From: JAPLDA01 sp043783155
Lineage (GTDB): Bacteria > Bacteroidota > Bacteroidia > AKYH767-A > 2013-40CM-41-45
Assembly: GCA_043783155.1 (NCBI GenBank)
Contig: JAYVZS010000141.1
Coordinates: 1 to 64,000 of the forward strand
Length of the DNA: 64,000 nt
Direction: 5' to 3'
Part shown: in pieces, positions 17,592-26,189 of the stretch
Numbering within the stretch: position 1 is the first letter of the stretch
Layout of the letters: every line of letters starts with the position of its first letter
Position numbers and translations under genes: made by a program
Notes under the pieces: model-generated
The model's input: only the letters and a program-made list of their open reading frames with translations
Database searches by the model: none
What the model was told of the DNA's origin: nothing

Positions 17592-18053
17592 TTAAATTTT
17601 TACCCCGGCCGGTACAAATGCCGATACATCACCGTTGTAAAGTAAAATATCGCGCACAATAGTAGAAGAAATGTGCGACAATGCCGGATCGGAAACAAGA
17701 AAAACAGTTTCAATCTCCGGAGCCATGGTACGGTTCATCTGTGCGATGGCGCGTTCAAATTCAAAATCGGCTGACGTGCGCAAACCCCGAAGAATATAAT
17801 TGGCATTGATCTCTTTGCAAAAATTAACGGTGAGACCGCTGTAATGCATCACCTTGATTTTTGATTCTCCGGCAAAAACATTTTTGATAAAATGTTCGCG
17901 CCTGTCCTGGGAAAAATAGTAATGCTTGCCGGTATTCTGCCCGATACCAATTATAATTTCATCGAAGAACGAAAGAGCCCGTTTCACAATGCTTTCATGA
18001 CCACGTGTGATGGGATCGAAGGAACCGGGGAAGACTGCAATTTTCATCAGCAT
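17592..18053 (-). CDS. coaD: Phosphopantetheine adenylyltransferase
   Basis: The 153-residue enzyme transfers AMP to 4'-phosphopantetheine in coenzyme A synthesis. It has the nucleotidyltransferase motif GSFDPITRGHESIV, the substrate loop RGLRTSADFEFE with the AQMNR helix, and the late ISSTIVRD motif. Two ATGs are possible (18053 and 18047); family members usually start MKIAVFPGSFDP, which is 18047. The gene lies beside a 144-bp dispersed repeat on its 5' side. Confidence 0.96.
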   Translation of the reverse strand: MLMKIAVFPGSFDPITRGHESIVKRALSFFDEIIIGIGQNTGKHYYFSQDRREHFIKNVFAGESKIKVMHYSGLTVNFCKEINANYILRGLRTSADFEFERAIAQMNRTMAPEIETVFLVSDPALSHISSTIVRDILLYNGDVSAFVPAGVKI

Positions 18054-18076
18054 TAAATATATGATGCGAATATACG

Positions 18077-18220
18077 AAACCGTTTAAAATTCATTTCAAA
18101 TATTCGCTATTGAATATGCTTCGACTTCGCTCAGCATGACCTCGTGCACGATGTCACCCTGAGCGAAGTCGAAGGGTGAGCCGGCTATAACATTTTCTCA
18201 CATAGAAATTTAAACAGTTT
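18077..18220. repeat. MITE-like dispersed element, copy 1 (144 bp)
   Basis: The ends are inverted repeats (AAACCGTTTAAAATT at one end; AAACTGTTTAAATTT read inward from the other). Inside lies a second inverted pair of cttcgacttcgctcag and ctgagcgaagtcgaag, so the whole can fold as a long hairpin. A second copy in opposite orientation is at 38484-38646, with about a dozen mismatches over the aligned length by eye. It has no coding capacity. Confidence 0.85.
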
Positions 18221-18242
18221 CTACAAAGAGAGAGATAATAAA

Positions 18243-18782
18243 TCATTTCATTCCTTTGAAAATACTAAATGCGCAATTCCCGTATTTCCGTATTTCATCG
18301 GGCTGGACAATGCTTTGAAGTTTTCGTTTTGCCTGGTGCTCGACGATTAACCAGCCACCTTCATTCAACAACTTTTTTTCCATCACGATGTCGGGAATTT
18401 TATCTGTTGTTACCAATTCATAAGGCGGATCAGCAAAAATGATGTCGTAGGTTGAATCATTCTTTTCAAGAAAACGAAATACATCGGCACGAACTGTTTT
18501 TGCCTTTTGCAAATCGAGTTTCCTGAATGTCTCACTCGCAAATTTAACACAGTGAACATTTTCATCCACGGCAACAATATTCGAACTTCCACGTGAACCG
18601 AATTCAAAACTGATGTTGCCGGTACCGCAGAATAAATCAAGCACAGAAATTTCTTCAAAGTCAAAATAATTCATCAGGATATTGAAGATACCTGTTTTTG
18701 CGAAGTCAGTGGTGGGTCGCACAGGCAGCTGATTTGGAGCCGTGATAATTTTTCCCTTAAAGATACCGCTTATGATTCGCAC
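18243..18782 (-). CDS. rsmD: 16S rRNA (guanine-N2) methyltransferase RsmD
   Basis: The 179-residue protein starts MRIISGIFKGK and carries the SAM-binding motif VLDLFCGTGNISFEFGSRG and the catalytic ADPPYE, both diagnostic of RsmD, which methylates G966 of 16S rRNA. Its first codons overlap the DUF3822 gene by 13 bases, so translation is probably coupled. Confidence 0.93.
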   Translation of the reverse strand: MRIISGIFKGKIITAPNQLPVRPTTDFAKTGIFNILMNYFDFEEISVLDLFCGTGNISFEFGSRGSSNIVAVDENVHCVKFASETFRKLDLQKAKTVRADVFRFLEKNDSTYDIIFADPPYELVTTDKIPDIVMEKKLLNEGGWLIVEHQAKRKLQSIVQPDEIRKYGNCAFSIFKGMK

Positions 18783-19672
18783 AATGCAAGACTAAACAGG
18801 TTGAAATAAAAATGTGCGGGAATTTCTTTGAACACATAACTGAAATCGAAGACATTTAAACGAGGTGCAAAACTGATGTTCCGGATGTATTTGTAAAGCG
18901 CGTGATACGCGATAGATTCTTTCTCAACCCCACCCATTAAAAAAGCAGAAACCGTTTCAGGATTCAACTGCAGACGGTCGCAGGCAAACATGACATAGTA
19001 CAACAGGTCATCGCTGTTTTTATAACCGAATGAGTTAATAAAAATTAATTTCTTCCCTTCAGTGACAATGATATCGACAAAGCCCTCGCGGATGTTTAAC
19101 AACAACGTTTTGTCATTTGATTTTTTAAATGAAAGGAAGATGCCTTCAAGTAAAGAGGTAGCATGATGATGAATAGCCGGCTGATTAAAAATATGATTCA
19201 TCGCATCTTCTACCGGCTTTGAAACAGCGAACGTATTTACAGTATCGAACGAACGGATACTTTCAGCATGAATGACCGCATTGGTATCACTGAAATTAAA
19301 ATGAAAATATTTCTCCGCATCCTCTTTCCTGAATAATGCAGAAGGAACAAGCGTAGACAGTTCATTCACGACAGCCACAGAAGTATTTTTAAATCGATCG
19401 TTTTTAAGGATCCTGCTTTGCTCGGAAATTTCTTTCAGCCAAATTGCCTGTCTCAACGGATCGGGAATACTGTTCGTCCGGAAAACTTCCATCGCAAGAA
19501 ATTTATTTTTCTTTCTATCGAGAAGTGCGAGGGCAAATTCAGAGGAGGAAACACTTGAAAACAAATCGCAGACAATATCCTTCTTCATCTCCAGGGATTC
19601 ATCCCTGAAGAAAATAGCCGCTCCAGGATTTTTAGTGCTGAATTTGAAAATATTATCTGTTGCTGAATTCAC
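18770..19672 (-). CDS. DUF3822 family protein
   Basis: The 300-residue protein resembles the Bacteroidota-specific DUF3822 family, which typically lies just before rsmD as here (13-base overlap). It has an actin/ASKHA-like look: repeated beta-rich halves, GFVDIIVTEGKKLIFINSF with the NSDDLLYYVMFACDRL helix, and a late SAFLMGGVEKES. No catalytic residues can be assigned. The function is unknown; a link to rRNA modification is only from gene order. Confidence 0.8.
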   Translation of the reverse strand: MNSATDNIFKFSTKNPGAAIFFRDESLEMKKDIVCDLFSSVSSSEFALALLDRKKNKFLAMEVFRTNSIPDPLRQAIWLKEISEQSRILKNDRFKNTSVAVVNELSTLVPSALFRKEDAEKYFHFNFSDTNAVIHAESIRSFDTVNTFAVSKPVEDAMNHIFNQPAIHHHATSLLEGIFLSFKKSNDKTLLLNIREGFVDIIVTEGKKLIFINSFGYKNSDDLLYYVMFACDRLQLNPETVSAFLMGGVEKESIAYHALYKYIRNISFAPRLNVFDFSYVFKEIPAHFYFNLFSLALCES

Positions 19673-19761
19673 GACATTCTTAGTTTGAACAGAACAAATC
19701 TACATTATTTTAGAAAGAAGGAAAGATGCAATCTATTTTTTTAAGTTTGCAACCCGAAATT

Positions 19762-19836
19762 GCGCTGTTAGCTCAGTTGGTTTAGAGCATCGCCTCGACA
19801 AGGCGGGGGTCAGTGGTTCGAGTCCACTACAGCGCA
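19762..19836 (+). tRNA. tRNA-Val (GAC)
   Basis: A 75-base cloverleaf: acceptor GCGCTGT/ACAGCGC, D-stem GCTC/GAGC, anticodon stem TCGCC/GGCGG with loop TCGACAA, T-stem AGTGG/CCACT with TTCGAGT loop, discriminator A. The anticodon is GAC (valine, codons GUC/GUU). The base before the anticodon (position 33) is C, where U is almost universal. CCA is not encoded. Confidence 0.93.
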
Positions 19837-19863
19837 CTTATTAGTTTTGAGTTCGGGGTTCTT

Positions 19864-20472
19864 TCAGATTACTTTGATAATCATCCTCAATCCGAAAACC
19901 ACCAGCACTGAACCGACAGTCCAGTTGATCCAATGCAAAACGGAAGCATTCAACAAATGAGAAATGCGGTTGGCAACAAATGATTTTAATAAATCGGTAC
20001 TGAAGACGGTTCCTAAAACACAGGCGAAAAAAACCGCCTCGTGAAACTTTGTATAATCTTCTTTCAGCTTGACAAGCCCGATGATACCGATCCAGAATAA
20101 TAACACGGCAGGATTCAGTGTATTCATCGCAAAACCCTTCAGCATAAATTTCGCGTGAACGGTTTTTTTATCGTCATCCACTTCTTTGGGTTTTATCTTT
20201 CTGAAAAAATTAATCAAGCCAAAACCAATCAGCAATAAACCACCAATCCATCCCATCGCGACTTTATATTTTCCGGCGAGATCAATCTGTGAAGCAAATG
20301 TATTGGCAATCAAAATGCAGCATGCGTCGCTCAGCAACACACCAACAGCGAGGTAAACACCTGCCTTGAAACCTTCGTGCAACGAGGTTTGCAGCAACGT
20401 AAAAAAAACCGGCCCCAGCATGATGGCGAGAACCAATCCGAAGACAATGCCGCTTATTATCGGGTCAAGCAT
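19864..20472 (-). CDS. LysE/RhtB-family exporter
   Basis: The 202-residue membrane protein has about six helices and the family opening GIVFGLVLAIMLGPVFFTLL with the QTSLHEGFKAGVY loop after it. Members export amino acids or related small molecules by proton antiport. Residues 85-105 (FFRKIKPKEVDDDKKTV) form the cytoplasmic loop. Substrate cannot be told. Monocistronic; its stop lies 25 bases past the tRNA gene on the other strand. Confidence 0.88.
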   Translation of the reverse strand: MLDPIISGIVFGLVLAIMLGPVFFTLLQTSLHEGFKAGVYLAVGVLLSDACCILIANTFASQIDLAGKYKVAMGWIGGLLLIGFGLINFFRKIKPKEVDDDKKTVHAKFMLKGFAMNTLNPAVLLFWIGIIGLVKLKEDYTKFHEAVFFACVLGTVFSTDLLKSFVANRISHLLNASVLHWINWTVGSVLVVFGLRMIIKVI

Positions 20473-20504
20473 TTTTGATAAAGATCATTTTTTATTGTTA
20501 ATAA

Positions 20505-20740
20505 TTGAATCGGAGAAACGGAGAACGGGTGAATCGGAGTACCATCTCCACTTCTCCCGCTCTCCCTTTCGCCGTTTCTTCCACTCTCCGCTTCCAATAT
20601 TTTTTTTCGCTCTCACTCACTTTCCCACTCTCACACTCTCCCTTTCTCCCATTCTCCGTTTCAGCGATTCTTCCACTCCGTAATTCCAATATTCTCACGC
20701 TCTCACTTTCCCACTCTCCGATTCTCCCAATCGCCGTTTC
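20505..20740. repeat. Low-complexity intergenic repeat cluster (CTCTCC/GGAGAATCG words)
   Basis: A strongly strand-asymmetric stretch built from repeated words such as cggagaa, ctctccg, cactctcc, attctcc and cgccgtttc. Long frames are open in both directions only because stops are rare in it; they encode Ser/Arg/Phe-rich nonsense and are not called. A related stretch lies inside miaB at 37656-37722. Confidence 0.75.
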
Positions 20741-20745
20741 TTTTT

Positions 20746-22269
20746 TTATTCAAAATTCAAAAACCTCTCCCACTCCTCCAACTGCGTCGGTTTCATTACA
20801 CGTGGAAATTTATTTTGTCCACCGAGTCTTCCCTTACTTGCCATAAACCGGTAAAATTTTTCTACAGGAACCAATTCAACAACAACATCTCTCAACGCGC
20901 TTCTTCGTTCCACTTCGTAATCATCGTTCAATAATTTTAATGTGGAATCAAGATATTGTCCCAATTCTTTTTTATCAGCCTGCGCACTTGTGCCGAGAAA
21001 CCATTTGTGTGCAAATGTTCCTTCGCTCGGAATTCCTGCCACCGTAAATTCAGAAATCTCCATGTTGAATTTCTGTGAAAGTTGTTCCACCGCCTTGTTC
21101 ATGTTATCAACGGAAAGATGTTCTCCGACCAAACTAAGAAAATGTTTTGTACGGCCACTGATAATGATCTCAGCATTTTCTTTTGAGGTAAAACGAACAA
21201 CATCACCAATCAGGTAACGCCATGCTCCTGCGCATGTGCTGAGCAAGATCGCGTAATCTTTTCCCTCCTCCACTTCATTCACCAAAAGAGTCTGCGCGTT
21301 CTCAACCGGTTCTCCATTCGCGTCAAAATTCTTTTCATCAAAAGGTATGAACTCGAAAAAAATACCGTTGTTCAGAATCAGTTTCATCGAATGACTTCCC
21401 GGCTCCGACTGGAAAGCGATGAAACCTTCTGATGCGGGATACATCTCAATATAATGAATGGGGTGAGCGAAAAATTTCTCAAAACTTTTTTTGTAGGGTT
21501 CAAACGAAACACCTCCATGCGCATACACTTCGAGATTCGGCCAGATATCGTGAATCGTTTTCAGGTTGTAATGAGTAATCACTTTCTCCATGAGCAGTTG
21601 CACCCATGCAGGCACGCCGGTGATGATGCCGATGTCCCAGTTGTGTGCCTGCCTTGTAATTTCTTCCAGCTTGATGTTCCAGTCTTTTTCTTTCGATATT
21701 TTTTTTCCGGGCTTGTAATATTTCTGAAACCAGATCGGAACCCGTCGAGCGGAAATTCCGCTTACATCACCTTCGTAATAGCCGCCGTACTTTTTTAAAT
21801 CGGTGCTGCCACCGAGCCAGAGAATTCCTTTTTCAAAAAATGCAGCGGGCAAATCATATTTGCTTAACGTCATCATCTGTCGGATACTTGCTTTGCGAAG
21901 AGCTTTCACCATTTCGCGTGTGACAGGAATGTGCTTGCTGGCACTCTCTGAAGTTCCTGAACTCAAGGCAAAATATTTTACACGACCGTTCCACGATACA
22001 TTTTCTTCGCCGGCAAGACAGCGGTGCCACCATTTTTCAAACATGGAATTGTAATTGAACACCGGTACGTGTTCCTGGAACTGCCGTACGAAATTCCTGG
22101 CATATAAAAATTCAGAGAACTTATACTCGTTTGCAAAAGAGGTGAACTCAGCGGTACGCAGCAACTTCTTTAAAACTCTTCGCTGTTGCTGGATAGGAGT
22201 TTGCTCCCTCCGCTTCACACGCTGCGAAAGTTTCAATCCTTGTTTAATCAATGCACCGAGTACTGGCAT
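20746..22269 (-). CDS. GH3-family acyl-adenylate/amido-synthetase-like protein
   Basis: The 507-residue product matches the GH3 (auxin-responsive) family of the ANL superfamily: an early YFALSSGTSESASKHIPVT (nucleotide-binding SSGTS), a YEGDVSGISARR segment, YPASEGFIAFQ, and WRYLIGDVVRF with ISGRTKHFLSLVGEHLS. Plant members join amino acids to jasmonate or auxin after adenylating them; bacterial ones act on unknown acids. The motifs look intact, so enzyme activity is expected. Its 3' end is at the edge of the low-complexity repeat cluster. Confidence 0.88.
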   Translation of the reverse strand: MPVLGALIKQGLKLSQRVKRREQTPIQQQRRVLKKLLRTAEFTSFANEYKFSEFLYARNFVRQFQEHVPVFNYNSMFEKWWHRCLAGEENVSWNGRVKYFALSSGTSESASKHIPVTREMVKALRKASIRQMMTLSKYDLPAAFFEKGILWLGGSTDLKKYGGYYEGDVSGISARRVPIWFQKYYKPGKKISKEKDWNIKLEEITRQAHNWDIGIITGVPAWVQLLMEKVITHYNLKTIHDIWPNLEVYAHGGVSFEPYKKSFEKFFAHPIHYIEMYPASEGFIAFQSEPGSHSMKLILNNGIFFEFIPFDEKNFDANGEPVENAQTLLVNEVEEGKDYAILLSTCAGAWRYLIGDVVRFTSKENAEIIISGRTKHFLSLVGEHLSVDNMNKAVEQLSQKFNMEISEFTVAGIPSEGTFAHKWFLGTSAQADKKELGQYLDSTLKLLNDDYEVERRSALRDVVVELVPVEKFYRFMASKGRLGGQNKFPRVMKPTQLEEWERFLNFE

Positions 22270-22544
22270 TTATTTTTGTTGGAATGCGACCCGCTTATTG
22301 CGGGCTGTTGCGAACAAAAATACTCATTGAAAGATGAAAAGCAATTATGAAATCTTTAAACGGTAAATTGTTTAAAACAAAAAAGCCGTCACGTAAAACA
22401 CGCCGCGGCCCTTTCAATAACATCATTTCTAATTATGAAATCATAATTAGAAGCGGTCTCAAAATAAATCTGACTTTCATTTGGATAAATATTTCACGCA
22501 AGGGGCGCTGAGAAACAGATAAGCTTTGCATTTTGAAATGACCT
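22270..22544. other. Intergenic interval with a GC-rich hairpin and an AT palindrome
   Basis: The interval holds a perfect 11-bp inverted repeat (arms 22428-22438 and 22441-22451, TCTAATTATGA/TCATAATTAGA) and, at about 22384-22412, a GCCG...CGGC stem which on the minus strand is followed by a run of six Ts. The latter may terminate icd transcription about 130 bases past its stop. Nothing else is recognisable. Confidence 0.4.
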
Positions 22545-23846
22545 CTACATATTCTTAATAATCTCTGTTCCGAATTCAGAGCACTTCAATAATGTTGCAC
22601 CCGGCATCAGCCGTTCGAAATCGTACGTGACACGTTTGGAAGCAATGCTCTTCTCAATTCCTTTGTAAATAAGATTCGCGGCTTCAATCCATCCAAGATG
22701 TTCAAACATCATGGCACCGCTCAGAATCACGGAGCCAGGATTTACCTTATCCAGTCCGGCATACTTCGGTGCTGTTCCATGTGTCGCTTCAAAAATAGCA
22801 TGACCGGTAACACCGTTGATGTTCGCGCCCGGAGCAATTCCGATTCCGCCGACCTGTGCTGCCAATGCATCACTCAGATAATCTCCGTTTAGATTCAATG
22901 TTGCAATCACGTCAAAATCTTCAGGCCGTGTAAGTACCTGTTGTAATGTTATATCAGCAATGGAATCTTTGATGACGATGCCCGCTCCCGGTTTGCCGTC
23001 AGGAATTTTACACCACGGTCCGCCGTCAATTTCAACAGCCTCGAAAAAGTTTTTCGCAACCTGGTAAGCCCAATCGCGGAAAGCGCCTTCGGTAAATTTC
23101 ATGATGTTACCCTTGTGAACAATCGTCACGCTTTTTTTCTTGTGTTTGATCGCATACGAAATAGCGCTGTGAATCAAACGTTCTGTTCCGAGATTACTCA
23201 CCGCTTTAATTCCGAGACCAACTTCAGTTGTGACGGTGCGTTTAGTGTATCCGATGTCTTCCAATTGTTTCTGCCAACTTTGTGATGCTTCATCTGTACC
23301 GAAACGAATTTTCTTAAAGTCCTTCGGAAATTCTTTGGCGATAAAATCAAGTATTTTTTTCGCTTCAGGAGTTCCCGCAGCATATTCGATACCGGCATAA
23401 ATATCTTCTGTGTTCTCACGGAAGATCACCATGTCAACGGCACCGGGATTTTTAACCGGCGATGGAACTCCTTCGAACCAACGCACGGGGCGAAGGCAAA
23501 CAAACAGATCAAGAATCTGACGAAGTGCTACGTTCAGTGAACGGATACCTCCGCCGACAGGCGTTGTCAAAGGCCCTTTTATTCCAACTAAGTATTCCCT
23601 AAACGCATCAAGCGTTTCATCGGGTAGCCAGTTATTGGTTTTCTTGAATGATTTTTCGCCGGCAAGAACTTCTTTCCAGACGATTTTCTTTTTTCCATTG
23701 TATGCTTTTTCTACAGCAGCATCCAGCACCCGCACTGATGCAGCCCAGATATCAGCCCCTGTTCCATCCCCTTCAATAAAAGGGATAATCGGATCATCAG
23801 GAACTTGCAGAATTCCCGCCTTCATGGTAATTTTATTTCCAGCCAT
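22545..23846 (-). CDS. icd: NADP-dependent isocitrate dehydrogenase
   Basis: The 433-residue enzyme oxidises isocitrate to 2-oxoglutarate in the TCA cycle. It shows FIEGDGTGADIW at the start, the substrate loop GGGIRSLNVALRQ with the phosphorylatable Ser, the ENTEDIYAGIEY segment, KGNIMKFTEGAFRDW, and ATHGTAPKYAG in the cofactor region. The pattern is that of homodimeric bacterial IDH. A -7-like box lies 29 bases upstream. No kinase/phosphatase gene is near. Confidence 0.95.
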   Translation of the reverse strand: MAGNKITMKAGILQVPDDPIIPFIEGDGTGADIWAASVRVLDAAVEKAYNGKKKIVWKEVLAGEKSFKKTNNWLPDETLDAFREYLVGIKGPLTTPVGGGIRSLNVALRQILDLFVCLRPVRWFEGVPSPVKNPGAVDMVIFRENTEDIYAGIEYAAGTPEAKKILDFIAKEFPKDFKKIRFGTDEASQSWQKQLEDIGYTKRTVTTEVGLGIKAVSNLGTERLIHSAISYAIKHKKKSVTIVHKGNIMKFTEGAFRDWAYQVAKNFFEAVEIDGGPWCKIPDGKPGAGIVIKDSIADITLQQVLTRPEDFDVIATLNLNGDYLSDALAAQVGGIGIAPGANINGVTGHAIFEATHGTAPKYAGLDKVNPGSVILSGAMMFEHLGWIEAANLIYKGIEKSIASKRVTYDFERLMPGATLLKCSEFGTEIIKNM

Positions 23847-23874
23847 TGTGTCTTTTGATATTAAAATTGAGGCG

Positions 23875-23882
23875 CAAAAATA
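23875..23882 (-). promoter_or_regulatory. Possible -7 element of icd
   Basis: TATTTTTG on the minus strand matches TAnnTTTG and lies 29 bases before the icd start. No TTTG was found at the expected upstream distance, so the call rests on half the promoter. Confidence 0.35.
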
Positions 23883-23995
23883 GGATTTAAGTTCAATCTA
23901 TGATCTGTCGAATCTTTTTCAATCCATCATTATTTATTTTCAAAAAAACCATTACTTTCGCATTCTCAAATTTAAAAATTCATTACAGATATATC

Positions 23996-25501
23996 ATGGC
24001 TAATATTGGAAAAATAACTCAGATCATCGGACCGGTGATTGACGTAAGTTTTGAAGATGAAGGCGCATCGCTTCCGAACATCCTCGATGCATTGGAGATT
24101 GACCGCCCGAACGGTTCATTACTGGTAATGGAATGCCAGCAACACATTGGTGAAGACACTATTCGCGCGATTGCAATGGACGCCACCGATGGTTTAATGC
24201 GTGGTATGCCTGTGCGTGCAACCGGGTCGCCTATCAAAATGCCTGTCGGAGAAGCCATTAAAGGTCGTTTGTTCAATGTGGTTGGTGATGCCATTGATGG
24301 AATCGGGAAAGTGGACAAGAAAAACGGTACGTCTATCCACCGTAACCCGCCACGATTTGAAGACCTTTCAACTGAATCCGAAATATTATACACTGGTATC
24401 AAAGTTATTGACCTGATCGAGCCGTATTCAAAAGGCGGTAAGATTGGTTTATTCGGTGGTGCGGGTGTTGGCAAAACTGTATTGATCATGGAATTGATCA
24501 ACAACATCGCGAAAAGCTACGCCGGACTTTCAGTTTTTGCAGGCGTTGGCGAGCGTACACGCGAAGGAAACGATTTGCTTCGTGAGATGATTGAGTCAGG
24601 TGTTATCCGGTATGGTGATGCATTCAAAAAATCGATGGAAGCCGGAGGTTGGGATCTTTCGAAAGTGGACATGAATGAACTTAGTAAATCGCAGGCAACT
24701 TTGGTGTTCGGACAGATGAACGAGCCGCCGGGAGCCCGTGCGCGTGTTGCGTTATCAGGACTTTCGGTAGCTGAATATTTCCGTGACGGTGATGAAAAAT
24801 CAGGTGGTCGTGACATTCTTTTCTTTATCGATAATATCTTCCGCTTCACACAAGCAGGTTCAGAGGTATCGGCGTTGTTAGGCCGCATGCCTTCTGCCGT
24901 TGGTTACCAGCCGACTCTTGCTACTGAAATGGGATTGATGCAGGAACGCATCACCTCTACCAAACGTGGTTCAATTACATCTGTGCAGGCCGTTTACGTG
25001 CCTGCTGATGACTTGACTGATCCGGCGCCGGCAACAACGTTTGCTCACTTAGATGCAACCACTGTATTGAACCGTAAGATTGCCGAGCTTGGAATTTACC
25101 CGGCTGTGGATCCGCTCGATTCTACCTCACGGATTCTTACTCCATTGATTATCGGTCATGAACATTACAACACCGCTCAACGTGTGAAAGAGATTCTTCA
25201 GCGTTACAAAGAACTACAGGATATTATCGCCATCCTTGGTATGGATGAGTTAAGTGACGATGATAAATTGGTTGTGCACCGCGCACGTCGTGTACAACGT
25301 TTCCTTTCCCAGCCATTCAACGTGGCTGAACAGTTTACCGGATTAAAAGGTGTGATTGTTCCGATTGAAGAAACCATCAAGGGCTTCAACATGATTATGA
25401 ATGGTGATGTGGATGAATATCCTGAAGGAGCGTTTAACCTGGTAGGAACCATTGATGACGCGATTGAGAAGGGTAAAAAATTGTTAGCAGAGTCGAAATA
25501 A
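23996..25501 (+). CDS. atpD: ATP synthase F1 subunit beta
   Basis: The 501-residue catalytic subunit has Walker A GGAGVGKT, the GERTREGNDL segment, Walker B RDILFFIDNIFRFTQAG and the DELSDDD (DELSEED-like) loop near the C-terminus. An in-frame extension to 23900 is open but not conserved; MANIGKITQIIGPVIDVSF is the family start. As in many Bacteroidota, atpD and atpC form their own small cluster apart from the other F-type genes, none of which is in the window. Confidence 0.98.
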   Translation: MANIGKITQIIGPVIDVSFEDEGASLPNILDALEIDRPNGSLLVMECQQHIGEDTIRAIAMDATDGLMRGMPVRATGSPIKMPVGEAIKGRLFNVVGDAIDGIGKVDKKNGTSIHRNPPRFEDLSTESEILYTGIKVIDLIEPYSKGGKIGLFGGAGVGKTVLIMELINNIAKSYAGLSVFAGVGERTREGNDLLREMIESGVIRYGDAFKKSMEAGGWDLSKVDMNELSKSQATLVFGQMNEPPGARARVALSGLSVAEYFRDGDEKSGGRDILFFIDNIFRFTQAGSEVSALLGRMPSAVGYQPTLATEMGLMQERITSTKRGSITSVQAVYVPADDLTDPAPATTFAHLDATTVLNRKIAELGIYPAVDPLDSTSRILTPLIIGHEHYNTAQRVKEILQRYKELQDIIAILGMDELSDDDKLVVHRARRVQRFLSQPFNVAEQFTGLKGVIVPIEETIKGFNMIMNGDVDEYPEGAFNLVGTIDDAIEKGKKLLAESK

Positions 25502-25666
25502 GTAACGAAGTGATGAGGTAGCTAAGTAACGAGCTATAACTTCATCACTTAGTCAGCTCGTTACCCAATAACCAAAGTACAAATAAGAAACGAGGTGAAT
25601 AAGTAACGAAGTTACGAGGTTTAACATCATCACTTAGTCACCTCATCACCCAATAACCAAAGTACA
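25501..25666. repeat. 83-nt tandem duplication between atpD and atpC
   Basis: Two units (about 25501-25582 and 25583-25666) each hold an inverted pair of taacgag/ctcgtta-like words and end in an identical cccaataaccaaagtacaa. Related words occur after groES at 42974-43045. The unit forms a hairpin in the atpDC transcript. Confidence 0.75.
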
Positions 25667-25670
25667 ACCA

Positions 25671-25910
25671 ATGCATCTCGAAATTATCACCCCCGATAAA
25701 AAAATCTACAGCGGAGAAGTTACCTCCGTCAGCGTTCCCGGCATGAGCGGGCGTTTCCAGATGTTGAAGAATCACGCTCCTATTATCTCTACGTTGATGA
25801 ATGGAAAAGTAAAAGTGAAAGACAGCGAAGGCGAAAAAGAGTTTGATGTAAAAGGCGGCGTGGTAGAAAATTTGGATAATAAGATTGTGATTCTCGCAGA
25901 GTCAGTATAG
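25671..25910 (+). CDS. atpC: ATP synthase F1 subunit epsilon (short form)
   Basis: The 79-residue product is only the N-terminal beta-sandwich of epsilon (MHLEIITPDKKIYSGEVTSV, then GRFQMLKNHAPIISTL). The C-terminal helical hairpin that inhibits ATP hydrolysis in many bacteria is absent; this short form is usual in Bacteroidota. It starts 4 bases after the tandem repeat and is followed by a terminator. Confidence 0.93.
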   Translation: MHLEIITPDKKIYSGEVTSVSVPGMSGRFQMLKNHAPIISTLMNGKVKVKDSEGEKEFDVKGGVVENLDNKIVILAESV

Positions 25911-25937
25911 AGAGGCGAGATATTAGATTCAAGAATC

Positions 25938-25965
25938 AAGACGTTCAGAGATGGACGTCTTTTTT
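25938..25965 (+). terminator. Terminator of atpDC
   Basis: A 7-bp stem (AAGACGT/ACGTCTT, 25938-25944 with 25955-25961) and a 10-base loop are followed by a T run, 28 bases after the atpC stop. Confidence 0.75.
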
Positions 25966-26016
25966 ATTGGTGGCGATGACCGTTGAATTAACAATACTCC
26001 CGTTTGCTAAAAAAAT

Positions 26017-26093
26017 TACCACAGAGACATGGAGGACACGAAGAACCATGACACTTTATCAACTAACCTCTATGCTCTCTGTGCCTCCGTGAT
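26017..26093. repeat. Inverted repeat of the 'cacagaggcacggagg' class
   Basis: The left half (accacagagacatggaggac) and the reverse complement of the right half (atcacggaggcacagagag) are variants of the same purine-rich word, so the region can fold back on itself. Similar elements lie at 14085, 47560 and 58041. This family is widespread between genes of environmental bacteria. Confidence 0.65.
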
Positions 26094-26138
26094 AAAAAAA
26101 TATTTATAATAGAGTCCAATGGAATTTCTATCAACAAA

Positions 26139-26171
26139 AAAACCCATCAGTAAACTACCTGATGGGTTTTT
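26139..26171 (-). terminator. Terminator of the gld operon
   Basis: A perfect 10-bp stem (AACCCATCAG/CTGATGGGTT) with an 8-base loop, flanked by A and T runs so it can work on both strands. It lies just past the gldN stop (26190). Confidence 0.85.
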
Positions 26172-26189
26172 ATTTAGGAATTGAATGAA

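Noticed and set aside
20498..20846. Overlapping long frames in both directions in the repeat cluster
   Set aside because: They are open because the low-complexity words contain few stops; products are Ser/Arg/Phe-rich and unlike real proteins.
24019..24888. Antisense frames across atpD
   Set aside because: Shadow frames of a highly conserved, biased-codon gene.
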